Assembly: GCA_020720455.1 (NCBI GenBank)
Contig: DYOQ01000028.1
Coordinates: forward strand, 1-36,389
Direction of reading: 5' to 3'
Source of the DNA: Bdellovibrio sp.
GTDB taxonomy: Bacteria; Bdellovibrionota; Bacteriovoracia; Bacteriovoracales; Bacteriovoracaceae
Length of the DNA stretch: 36,389 nucleotides
Shown: in pieces, positions 14,623 to 22,392 of the stretch
Layout of the letters: the number at the start of each line of letters is the position of its first letter
Position numbering within the stretch: position 1 is the stretch's first letter
Translations under genes and position numbers: made by a program
Notes under the pieces: model-generated
The model's database searches: none
What the model was told of the DNA's origin: nothing
The model's input: only the letters and a program-made list of their open reading frames with translations

Positions 14623-17600
14623 CTAGAAAGGAGCAACTTCTAAATGTGAAGGAATCTCATAAATAGAGATTGAACCAGACATAACTTTATCACCAACCGA
14701 CATTTTAGCGCTCTCCCATGCTGCCCCACCCTTAAACGACTTAATCAAATTTATAGCTTCATCTTTTGGAAAGTCGGTACTTTGATTAAAATTGGCGATA
14801 TAATTTACAGTAAGTGCACTATTGCCATTAGCGGATATCCCGATACTTGTAACGACATCTGTGTAATCAAGCAAAAAGTTTATAAACTCCATCAACCGTC
14901 TACTCTCTTTAACAAACAGCCTCTGTGCTTTTTTATTCGATATATTAACGACAATATTTCTATAGTGACAACTCATGTCCTGAACTATTTTTAAATATTG
15001 ATCATCACTTTTACCTTTTTCACTATTCAGTTTTTTAGACAAAGACGGGAGCATTTTATCGAGAGTAGCTAACTCAAATATTTTTTCATCTAGTAAAACT
15101 TTGCTAGCATCTACTGCTCCCTGAAGTGTTTCAAGCGCTAACTGCTTATCATCTACCTCTTTTTTAACTTGAGTCACCTGCATGTGGAGTTTATTCCCTT
15201 TCTCCTTTTGAATCGATAAATCAGTCTCAAGAACTGAGATTTGATTTATTAATTGAATATGATCAATTTCTAAATCCTCTTTGGCCTGAAGTTTATTCAA
15301 ATTTTCTTTTGATAATTTTCTTATTTCAGTACGAACAGATCCGAGGTGTTTTTGCTTTAATGAAATTTCATTATTAATTAAATCTAAATTGCTAGCAAGC
15401 ATCTTGCTCTCTTCTTCAACTGCTGAAAGATTCTCGAGTGATGATAGATACTCAACGTTAACCGAATCTCTAGAAACAGCTACCAAACGAACTTCTTCGC
15501 TAGCTACAAGTAAGGACCTATCCGCTTCGATTTTTTTACCGCTTATATCTCGAATCAACTGCTTCAAGTTTTCCTGCTCAGCTTCTAGCTCTACCATCTT
15601 ATATTTTCTTTGTTCCAGGCCCTTTAACGCTTTTTGTAGCTCATGAGTCGCATTGTCTTTTTCTGATTCAATTTGCAAAATGTTATCGCAAGCAAGACCA
15701 ATTCTCCTGTCAAAATCAGCATTATCCGCTCTTAACTCAGTACATTTTTTAACCAATAGCCCCAACTCTTGTTGTTGATACTGATACTTCTCATCATGAG
15801 AAAGAAACATCTCCTTCTTCGACTTTAAATCATCTGATGCTTTTTTTGCGTTTTTCTCATAAGTCGCGATATCATTAAGTATTATTGTTTTTCTTTTATT
15901 TGATTCTTCCAACTGGTCATTTATCTTATTAATCTCAACAAAAGTAGCTTGAATCTTTCTTCCTAAATCGCTTTTAACCTCTAATAACTCATCATGTTTA
16001 AGCATAGAGGTAGATAGTTGCAGTGATCGATCATTTAATTCCAAGCTGGCCAAAGAAAGCGACTCATCAAGCTTTACAATCTCATTTTGGTAAGCTGCTA
16101 TTGCAATGTTAATATCGGCCACTCCTTGCGCCTTTAATCCAATCGATGTTTTAGTGTCGACAATAGAACTCTTTAAAATTTTAATACGAGCAAAAATATC
16201 ACCCTTTTCCTGTTCCAAGATAGTCAAACGCTTGCTCTCTTTATCTAAACTGTCTAATAACTCTCTACTTCTTGCGATAAGTGTTGACGACTCTTCTTCC
16301 AAAAGTGAGACCTCACCTTTTTTCCCAAAAATCACTGCATTTAACTCATCTTTAGATTTTATACGTCCTTCAATCTCGTTCTTAATTTTACTATTTTTTA
16401 GATTTAGGCCCTCAAGCTCAACCATTAACCGTTCTTTCTCCTTTGCGCTACCAGCAATAAGCGCTCGGACATTATCAAGTTCTTCTACCTTTTCTGACAA
16501 TTCACTTTTTAACTGCTGCTTCTCTCCTAATAAATTTGCATGCTCACTTTCTGCACTGTCAAGTTCCACACGATAATTTCCAAGCGCAGTTTCTTTTTCT
16601 CCTATCAATGCCTTTAATACATCAACATCCATCACCAGCTTATTAACATCTGCAAACTTGCTATCAATTTCACTCTGTTGTTTTGCTAACTGTTCATTTA
16701 ATACTGTTAACTTGACACTATTTTCTCGTTGTTCATTAAGCGCACTATTTTTCAAATCATCAACTCGTTCAAACTCAGTGTCACACTGTTTTATTTTGAT
16801 GTCTGCTTGAGTGCAACGTTCTTGCAACTGAGATACGCTCGTAATAATAGAAGACAGTTTCTTTCGCTTCCCATCTAAGATATAGCGTTTCTCTACAAGC
16901 ATCTCTTCAAGCATTACAAGGTTTGTTTTAACCTCATCATGTTCTTGCTCAGAGTTCTTCATCTTGTAAAGAATCTCTTTTCTCTCAAGATCTAGTTTGT
17001 TAATATTACCGTCACACTCTTTTGTTTGCTTGTGAACATCAGAAATTCTACCCAGAATTATTTTATGTTCTTCAACCAAACTATTAATGTCGGTCAAAAT
17101 ACTACTGCGAATTTGATCTAAAGATTTATACTCTGAATCTTTCTCCTGTAGTTCAACACTAACAACATTTAATAGCTCTTTGTGAGCGCCCAAGTCTAAC
17201 GTTAAATTTTTGATTTCAGATTCAACATTAAGAGCATCAGTCTTAGACTTAGAAATCGCCTCTTTAAACTTATCTATTTTTAGATTAATCTCCTCAATAT
17301 TTTTACTAATGGAATCTTTCTCTGCTTTTTTATCTCTTAAGAATGATACTTGCCAGTTTAAACTTTGCTGAACAGCTCCGATATCACCAAGGATAGATTC
17401 ATATTTTACTTTTAAACTGCCTATGGATTCAGAGAGATCTTGCTCACTTTTTTTATTCGTCTTAATTACTTTTCGCTTTAAATTTAGTTCAGAAGAAGAA
17501 CTATCTATTTTCGAACTAACGTCGACCAGCTCTTTTTTTAGCTTCTCAATATTTATTATTTGTTCATCTATCGACAACTGAGCATCAAGTAACTGCTGTT

Positions 17601-17907
17601 CCCTATCCTTAACAAGTCCATTTAGCGCTTCCAGTTCTTGATTATATTTGGTTAGCTGTCTAATATTTCCACTAATTTTACTCTCTTGTCTTCCGATCTT
17701 TAGCCCGATCATTGCACCAAAAAATTTACCTTTTAATTTTTCTGCTACAAGTTTCTTTTTATACAAACCAGCATCCTGATCCATTACAACCAAGTCTCTG
17801 TCTGTTACTTCAATCTTTTCACCACTCTTCCTCTGATCGTAATAATTCTTTTTAGTGATCAACTGGTCAACAATATTTAGTTTATCCTCAGCTATTTTCC
17901 GGTTCAC
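14623..17907 (-). CDS. Giant cytoplasmic coiled-coil protein of the motor locus (1094 aa)
   Basis: No signal peptide or membrane helix. Residues about 1-80 are a basic N-terminal segment (KLVAEKLKGKFFGAMIGLKI). About 85-975 is almost uninterrupted heptad-like sequence rich in Glu, Lys, Leu, Ser and Asp, without the Walker A/B motifs of SMC or Rad50. Residues about 980-1094 look globular (NIVVNISNKKAQRLFVKESR, EINF-like hydrophobics, GGAAWESAKMSVGDKVMSGS). The start is GTG 17907 with ctaaggagt 5-6 nt upstream. It is the last gene of the MotA-MotB-lipoprotein-FliF/FliG-like series, 96 nt after the preceding stop. Long coiled-coil proteins often act as scaffolds or rods; here a scaffold or track for the motor is inference only. 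A sequence search could return spurious hits to myosin or SMC. Confidence 0.85.
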   Translation of the reverse strand: MNRKIAEDKLNIVDQLITKKNYYDQRKSGEKIEVTDRDLVVMDQDAGLYKKKLVAEKLKGKFFGAMIGLKIGRQESKISGNIRQLTKYNQELEALNGLVKDREQQLLDAQLSIDEQIINIEKLKKELVDVSSKIDSSSSELNLKRKVIKTNKKSEQDLSESIGSLKVKYESILGDIGAVQQSLNWQVSFLRDKKAEKDSISKNIEEINLKIDKFKEAISKSKTDALNVESEIKNLTLDLGAHKELLNVVSVELQEKDSEYKSLDQIRSSILTDINSLVEEHKIILGRISDVHKQTKECDGNINKLDLERKEILYKMKNSEQEHDEVKTNLVMLEEMLVEKRYILDGKRKKLSSIITSVSQLQERCTQADIKIKQCDTEFERVDDLKNSALNEQRENSVKLTVLNEQLAKQQSEIDSKFADVNKLVMDVDVLKALIGEKETALGNYRVELDSAESEHANLLGEKQQLKSELSEKVEELDNVRALIAGSAKEKERLMVELEGLNLKNSKIKNEIEGRIKSKDELNAVIFGKKGEVSLLEEESSTLIARSRELLDSLDKESKRLTILEQEKGDIFARIKILKSSIVDTKTSIGLKAQGVADINIAIAAYQNEIVKLDESLSLASLELNDRSLQLSTSMLKHDELLEVKSDLGRKIQATFVEINKINDQLEESNKRKTIILNDIATYEKNAKKASDDLKSKKEMFLSHDEKYQYQQQELGLLVKKCTELRADNADFDRRIGLACDNILQIESEKDNATHELQKALKGLEQRKYKMVELEAEQENLKQLIRDISGKKIEADRSLLVASEEVRLVAVSRDSVNVEYLSSLENLSAVEEESKMLASNLDLINNEISLKQKHLGSVRTEIRKLSKENLNKLQAKEDLEIDHIQLINQISVLETDLSIQKEKGNKLHMQVTQVKKEVDDKQLALETLQGAVDASKVLLDEKIFELATLDKMLPSLSKKLNSEKGKSDDQYLKIVQDMSCHYRNIVVNISNKKAQRLFVKESRRLMEFINFLLDYTDVVTSIGISANGNSALTVNYIANFNQSTDFPKDEAINLIKSFKGGAAWESAKMSVGDKVMSGSISIYEIPSHLEVAPF

Positions 17908-17933
17908 ACTGACTCCTTAGCTAATTCCTAAGA

Positions 17934-17969
17934 TTGCATAAAACAATCTATCATCTCTTAATTATGCAA
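17934..17969 (-). repeat. 8-bp inverted repeat upstream of the coiled-coil gene
   Basis: ttgcataa (17934-17941) and ttatgcaa (17962-17969) are perfect reverse complements 20 nt apart, in the 96-nt gap before the coiled-coil gene. It could be an operator or an RNA stem controlling the last gene; the length is not far above chance. Confidence 0.3.
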
Positions 17970-17994
17970 CAAATACTTCCGTGATAGGAGGTGG

Positions 17995-18018
17995 AAAAAA
18001 AGGCTAGCTTGCCAAGCT
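17995..18018 (-). terminator. Weak terminator-like element at the end of the FliF/FliG-like gene
   Basis: On the minus strand, agctt and aagct form a 5-bp stem with loop ggc spanning the stop codon, followed by agcc and seven T residues. It may lower expression of the downstream coiled-coil gene. The stem is short, so confidence is low. Confidence 0.3.
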
Positions 18019-19926
18019 TAGAATATCAGCATCACTTGACACTGATATCTCACCAAACCAAGACTTAGCTATTGCAAGAGCTGCCTCGCGAGTGATTTCG
18101 TCGGATTTAATTTTATCCTGAACTTTAACGACAAAAGTTCCATATATATCGTCTTTGTGACTATTTACGTACTCCATGGCCTCAACGTTTTCTAAAACAC
18201 GTGAAAGTTCAAACTCAATTACTTCCCTACCCTTCGTCCCAGCTTGAGTAGTTTTGTCTATAAACTTCACTCTTTTATCATCATCTAAGCAGGCAAGAAA
18301 TTCCACCTTAGCATCTATTTGCATATTCTTAAAAATACCTTTTAATACACCAGCAGGAAGTCTATCTATTAAACGGGCCGGAAAACTGCTTCTGATTACA
18401 TCTTCAATAGCATCAAACTGTTTAGTGTCTATTAAAACATCAAGCAAATTTTCTGACCTAATATAATCTAGCTCTTTCATTACTTCTGCAATTCTACGTT
18501 CAAAAGGATTACGGTATTTATCATCCACATATTTTTTCAACACTTGTTTTAATCCTGACAAACTACTCTCAAATTCTAGCTCTTTTACTTTTAATGCAAG
18601 AGAAGTTAGCTCTTTCGTTTTTGGAACATCTAAAAGCAAAAACATCTTTCCAAGAAAATCTCCGCCTACTAGATTTATCAGTAAAGAACCCTCTCTTGAG
18701 TTTTCAGAAACTAGCTTTGCTGCTTTTGCTGGTGTTATCTCAACAAGCAACTGCTGTAACTCTTTATCACTAACAACTGTAACGGAGATAATATCTTCGA
18801 GAACCTGTTGTCCTATATATTTATCACCGCTTGCCTTATCAGCAATTGTCATATCTATGCCAGTTGCTTTGCGGTAAGCAACTCTTTCGTCAACTGTAAG
18901 CTTCATAAAAACTTTAAACAACTCTTCAACTGATAGACGTTCAGAAAGAACACTTAATGCCGTTGCTGAAACCTTAGTATTTAAATTTATCCATTTCTTA
19001 ACTAAGTTTGTGGCCTGATCATAAGATTTTTCTAGATACAAACAAAAACGTTGAACACCTTCACTAGTATTTGAAATTGCTTCAGCAAGCTTTGGAGAAC
19101 CTGGACGCAACTCTGGATCAACTTTATGATCTGATTCGGGCAACTGTTTTTCTTCATCATGTGCCTGTTCTTTTTTCTTCGCCTTATCTTCACGATTAAC
19201 CATTTCGTCCCTTAATTTTTTATAGCTATAAAAGATAAGAGCTGAGGTTACACAAATCAAAAGGGTGGCTATAATTACCCCAACTGGGCCAGTAAAGCTT
19301 ATAAGGTCTTCATAAAAAGATTTTGGAGCTTCTTTATGCAACTCAAGAGATAAAATATCAACTGTAGGAGTGATGTTTTCAAATTTTGGAATCAAGTTTT
19401 GAACAAGATCCTTAATCTGAGATTTTTTATTTTCTGGAACAGAGTTATCAATCCCAATTCTAACACTTACTGCTTCAATATTTTGAAACAAATCGCTTTT
19501 CTCTAAAAACTCTCTTTCAACTCTCTTGCTGTATTGATAAATTTTAAGTTGTAAATCGCTTATTCGCTGATCATCATTTCCTTCATAAAGAGGGGCATTT
19601 AATCCAATCTTATCAAGCAAGATGTAATCATTGCTTACGGTTGACTGCCGCCTACTAGTTACCATAGGGCGTAACTCTTTTTGCAAGCTAAATGTTGGCA
19701 CGGTTAAATTTTGAGACTTTGCGGTAATATTAACGTCCACAAAAAATTTTGAACGTTCTATTACTTGGCCAATAACATCTTCAATCTTATTCTTCAGTCT
19801 ATTTTCAAACTCAACTTTTTGCCACTGGACTGATTTATAGTCATTATCATCTGCAACAGTTGATGCAGTTATTAGTAACATTAAGGCCGAGAAAAAAGCT
19901 AGATTTATACGTTGAAACAAACTCAT
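18004..19926 (-). CDS. FliF-like/FliG-like inner-membrane motor protein, copy A (640 aa)
   Basis: Predicted order: signal peptide (1-25, ending TVA); periplasmic domain with two halves like the FliF ring-building motif RBM3, FENRLKNKIEDVIGQVIERS (40-59, then FFVDVNIT) and AVSVRIGIDNSVPENKKSQI (152-171, then KDLVQNL); one transmembrane helix (about 211-235); a charged linker (236-280); and a helical cytoplasmic region. Segments ATALSVLSERLSVEELFKVF (321-340) and FPARLIDRLPAGVLKGIFKN (515-534) resemble the short-helix pattern of FliG. Thus the C-terminal half of FliF and a FliG-like region appear in one chain, lacking FliF RBM1/RBM2. By analogy it would form an inner-membrane ring facing the MotA/MotB stator. 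Its start overlaps the lipoprotein stop as ATGA. Signal and membrane calls are firm; FliF/FliG homology is motif-level and should be tested. Confidence 0.65.
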   Translation of the reverse strand: MSLFQRINLAFFSALMLLITASTVADDNDYKSVQWQKVEFENRLKNKIEDVIGQVIERSKFFVDVNITAKSQNLTVPTFSLQKELRPMVTSRRQSTVSNDYILLDKIGLNAPLYEGNDDQRISDLQLKIYQYSKRVEREFLEKSDLFQNIEAVSVRIGIDNSVPENKKSQIKDLVQNLIPKFENITPTVDILSLELHKEAPKSFYEDLISFTGPVGVIIATLLICVTSALIFYSYKKLRDEMVNREDKAKKKEQAHDEEKQLPESDHKVDPELRPGSPKLAEAISNTSEGVQRFCLYLEKSYDQATNLVKKWINLNTKVSATALSVLSERLSVEELFKVFMKLTVDERVAYRKATGIDMTIADKASGDKYIGQQVLEDIISVTVVSDKELQQLLVEITPAKAAKLVSENSREGSLLINLVGGDFLGKMFLLLDVPKTKELTSLALKVKELEFESSLSGLKQVLKKYVDDKYRNPFERRIAEVMKELDYIRSENLLDVLIDTKQFDAIEDVIRSSFPARLIDRLPAGVLKGIFKNMQIDAKVEFLACLDDDKRVKFIDKTTQAGTKGREVIEFELSRVLENVEAMEYVNSHKDDIYGTFVVKVQDKIKSDEITREAALAIAKSWFGEISVSSDADILSLAS

Positions 19927-20558
19927 TTTATCGTTCCTTTGTCACTTGCCAGAGGTCGTTTAACCCCTAGCTGATCTTCTAAATATTTCTTCATTTTAAG
20001 AGCATCAGCATTTTTAATATTATATTTGCACGCCATATCATAGTAGATTAAAGAATTTTTATAATCTCTTTTTAAATAGTAAACCGCTCCCTTAAGCTCA
20101 TTTATTAGTGAGCTATATGGATACTCTTCCATCAACTTATCTAAAATTTTCATCGAGCCATCATATCCGCCGGCCCTCATTAAACGTTGAGCTTCAAAAA
20201 GCTCCGATCCGACATTATCAATTTTAGAAATAATCGTATCAACATTTTTGGCATTTAAATTAAAATCATACTTTATATTCGTCTTCCCTAGATCATTAAC
20301 TATCAACTGTTTTGTTTCATACCCTACTCTGGTAACCTCAATGACTACCGGTGTATGCTCATTGTTTAAAACTTTCTTAATAATATCATCGCCAAGCGTG
20401 ATTGGAGTCTTTCCAATTTTTTCAAAATTTTCTGCGCCGACTTCCTTAATAAACACATCAGCTTGATCTGGTGTTGAATTAATAACGATCTCTCTAGTTG
20501 TCGAACAACTCTGTACGCAACCAACAACAAATAAAAATCCCAAAATTTTTTGTAACAT
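19923..20558 (-). CDS. PEGA-domain and TPR lipoprotein of the motor locus, copy A (211 aa)
   Basis: The N-terminus MLQKILGFLFVVGCVQSC ends in a lipobox-like VQS-Cys18. Residues about 22-100 form a PEGA domain (IVINSTPDQADVFIKEVG, IGKTPITL, VVIEVTRVGYETKQLIV), a family found in surface and envelope proteins. Residues about 115-195 are helical with TPR-like spacing (ALEAQR-type heptads; AVYYLKRDYKNSLIYYDMAC, NADALKMKKYLEDQL). The mature residue +2 is Ser, compatible with outer-membrane sorting by the enterobacterial rule, which may not hold here. ATG 20558 has a taggag site; it lies 63 nt after motB and overlaps the FliF/FliG-like gene by ATGA. It may tether the motor to the outer membrane or peptidoglycan (inference). 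Confidence 0.8.
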   Translation of the reverse strand: MLQKILGFLFVVGCVQSCSTTREIVINSTPDQADVFIKEVGAENFEKIGKTPITLGDDIIKKVLNNEHTPVVIEVTRVGYETKQLIVNDLGKTNIKYDFNLNAKNVDTIISKIDNVGSELFEAQRLMRAGGYDGSMKILDKLMEEYPYSSLINELKGAVYYLKRDYKNSLIYYDMACKYNIKNADALKMKKYLEDQLGVKRPLASDKGTIK

Positions 20559-20621
20559 TTACGTCTCCTAGGTAAGCGCATTACCTCTCAGATTTATTAT
20601 CGACACAAAAAAGTGGCACAA

Positions 20622-21518
20622 TTAGTTTTGATTAGATTTTGGTTGTGATGGAATATTTTTCCCTTTTAGATCTCTAAAAAATATCCCTAGGCCTAAATTA
20701 TCTTTAGGAGCATTTTTGTCATGTAATACTTTGATTACCACTCTACGATTAAGTTTTTGGTTTCCAGGAATTGGTTCTCCATTTTTATCTCTATTTTCAT
20801 AAGTTGGCCTAGAATCACCATATCCAACGGCGACTAGTTTTTTTGATGATATTCCAGCTTTTTCAAATTTTTTTAAAATAATTGCCGCTCTAGCAGCACT
20901 TAACTCCCAGTTTGATGGGTATATTCTGTTTTTAATATCAGTATCATCAGTGTGGCCTTCAAATAAAATAGTAAACTCCTCCTTTCTTTCAACTATCAAA
21001 TCAATCATTACTGACAATGAATCTTCAACCTCTCTTGATAAATCAACACTTCCAGGTCCAAACATAACTGAACCATTAAAAATCACTTCGATATCTTTTG
21101 GAGGATCAATTTCTGAGATACCGGCCGTTTTTACTACTCTATTAATGTGTGTTGCTAAATTTTTTGTCTCCGCCTGATTTTTTTCAGTATCTCTTACTTT
21201 TATCGTCTCAATTTCTACTGACTCACCAGTTACGACCTCTTTTTCTTTCTCCCCTTGTGATTTTAAAACTGCGCCTCTAAAAAACTTGGCGAAGCTTTGC
21301 GCTTTTTCCTGAAATGATGGATCTTCAAAATTAGCAAACGCAACAAGCAAAATAAAAAAGCAAGCAATTAACGTCATTAAGTCTGCATATGAAGTTAACC
21401 ATGTACCATCTCTATTAATTGGAGCATTACTGCTCAACTCTTCTATCTCTTGATTTAACTCAGCAAAAATATCAACATCATCATTATCAGGCCTATCCTC
21501 ATCAAGCTTGTTAGACAT
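20622..21518 (-). CDS. motB: MotB-like stator protein with OmpA domain (298 aa)
   Basis: An acidic cytoplasmic N-terminus (1-40) leads into one membrane helix (about 44-64) that begins with SYADLMTLIACFFILL; Asp46 is the conserved ion-binding residue of MotB proteins. A periplasmic linker (65-140) is followed by an OmpA-like peptidoglycan-binding domain (about 150-265) with LFEGHTDDTDI, NWELSAARAA, VGYGDSRPTYENRDKNGEPI and LNRRVVIKV. MotB forms the ion channel with MotA and anchors the stator to the cell wall. The start overlaps the motA stop by 8 nt. The gene sits in a locus without flagellar structural genes, so it may serve a non-flagellar motor; sequence alone cannot tell it from a second flagellar stator. 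Confidence 0.93.
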   Translation of the reverse strand: MSNKLDEDRPDNDDVDIFAELNQEIEELSSNAPINRDGTWLTSYADLMTLIACFFILLVAFANFEDPSFQEKAQSFAKFFRGAVLKSQGEKEKEVVTGESVEIETIKVRDTEKNQAETKNLATHINRVVKTAGISEIDPPKDIEVIFNGSVMFGPGSVDLSREVEDSLSVMIDLIVERKEEFTILFEGHTDDTDIKNRIYPSNWELSAARAAIILKKFEKAGISSKKLVAVGYGDSRPTYENRDKNGEPIPGNQKLNRRVVIKVLHDKNAPKDNLGLGIFFRDLKGKNIPSQPKSNQN

Positions 21519-22299
21519 TTAAAACCTCTTTCCAATCAAGCCGATCTTCATGGTTTAAATGTGAATTTAGCTCTTCCGCTAGTATCGCCGGAGAAGTTTT
21601 TTTAAGAATCAACTTTAATCCTTCCACAATAATTTTATTTTTTAAATTTATTTCCTGGGCACTATCATCAATATTTTCACTTACTGGAATAACCATGATG
21701 TTTGACATAATAACGCCATAAAAAGTTGTAATCAAACAAACGGCCATCGCAGGCCCCATAGTTTTCATTGCATCCTTACCACCAAGTTCTGATAACAAAA
21801 CAATCATCCCCATCGTCGTTCCGAGCATCCCAAACGCTGGAGGGTATTTCCCAATATTTTTAAATCTATTAATATCTATCATTAAGGATTTGTGCATATT
21901 TTTCACTCGATCATCGAGCATCCTAATATATCGACTGTCGTCTACGAGTTCATCGAGATAAAGCTGAACGCACTCTTTTAAAAATGAATCCTTTAATTTC
22001 TGCATCTCAACATTAAGGTTTTTCTTGCTTGCAAAAGCATGACTTAACTGAATTAATTCAGATATAACTTCTGGGAATTTTACTGCTTTACCTTTAATCA
22101 TTCTGTTCATAAAAATTTTAAAGAGGACAAACATTTTAGATGTACGTACAGAGATCGCTGTTGCTGCGAAAGTACCACCAACAACGATGAACACGCTTAC
22201 TCCATCAACAAACATCATCGGCTTATCTGTAGTTAGTCTTACACCAACGATAGTGACAATGATCCCAGAAAATAGCGCCAAGATGGAACCAATATTCAT
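21511..22299 (-). CDS. motA: MotA/PomA-like stator protein (262 aa)
   Basis: Four membrane helices (about 4-22, 32-50, 154-172 and 181-205) with the large cytoplasmic loop between helices 2 and 3, as in MotA/PomA. The block GKYPPAFGMLGTTMGMIVLL (150-169) is the family hallmark and contains the conserved prolines at the cytoplasmic mouth of helix 3. The loop carries the charged segment DDSRYIRMLDDRVKNMHKS, the region that contacts FliG in flagellar motors. ATG 22299 has aaggagtt 7 nt upstream. It is the first gene of the minus-strand motor operon, divergent from the beta-barrel gene at 22393. Ion type (H+ or Na+) cannot be decided here; the short 262-aa form is PomA-like. Confidence 0.95.
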   Translation of the reverse strand: MNIGSILALFSGIIVTIVGVRLTTDKPMMFVDGVSVFIVVGGTFAATAISVRTSKMFVLFKIFMNRMIKGKAVKFPEVISELIQLSHAFASKKNLNVEMQKLKDSFLKECVQLYLDELVDDSRYIRMLDDRVKNMHKSLMIDINRFKNIGKYPPAFGMLGTTMGMIVLLSELGGKDAMKTMGPAMAVCLITTFYGVIMSNIMVIPVSENIDDSAQEINLKNKIIVEGLKLILKKTSPAILAEELNSHLNHEDRLDWKEVLNV

Positions 22300-22366
22300 T
22301 TTATAACTCCTTCAGCTACATCAACAGAACTCACCATGTGATAAAACTTACTTCTGTGTACTAAAT

Positions 22367-22381
22367 TGAAATAATATTTCA
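22367..22381. promoter_or_regulatory. 15-nt perfect palindrome in the divergent intergenic region
   Basis: tgaaata-a-tatttca is a perfect 7+7 inverted repeat 12 nt before ATG 22393 and 68 nt before motA. It could be an operator for one or both transcripts; it could also be chance in A/T-rich DNA. Confidence 0.35.
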
Positions 22382-22392
22382 TAATTAATTAT

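Noticed and set aside
16106-16576. 156-codon plus-strand open frame inside the coiled-coil gene
   Set aside because: Ser-rich mirror of the Glu/Lys/Leu coiled-coil codons on the opposite strand, with no ribosome site; a shadow frame.
14623-17907. SMC/Rad50-type ATPase
   Set aside because: No Walker A, Walker B or ABC signature at either end; only the coiled coil resembles SMC proteins.
17934-22299. Conventional flagellar operon
   Set aside because: No fliM, fliN, export, rod, hook or filament genes are present, and the ring-like proteins differ in architecture from FliF and FliG.
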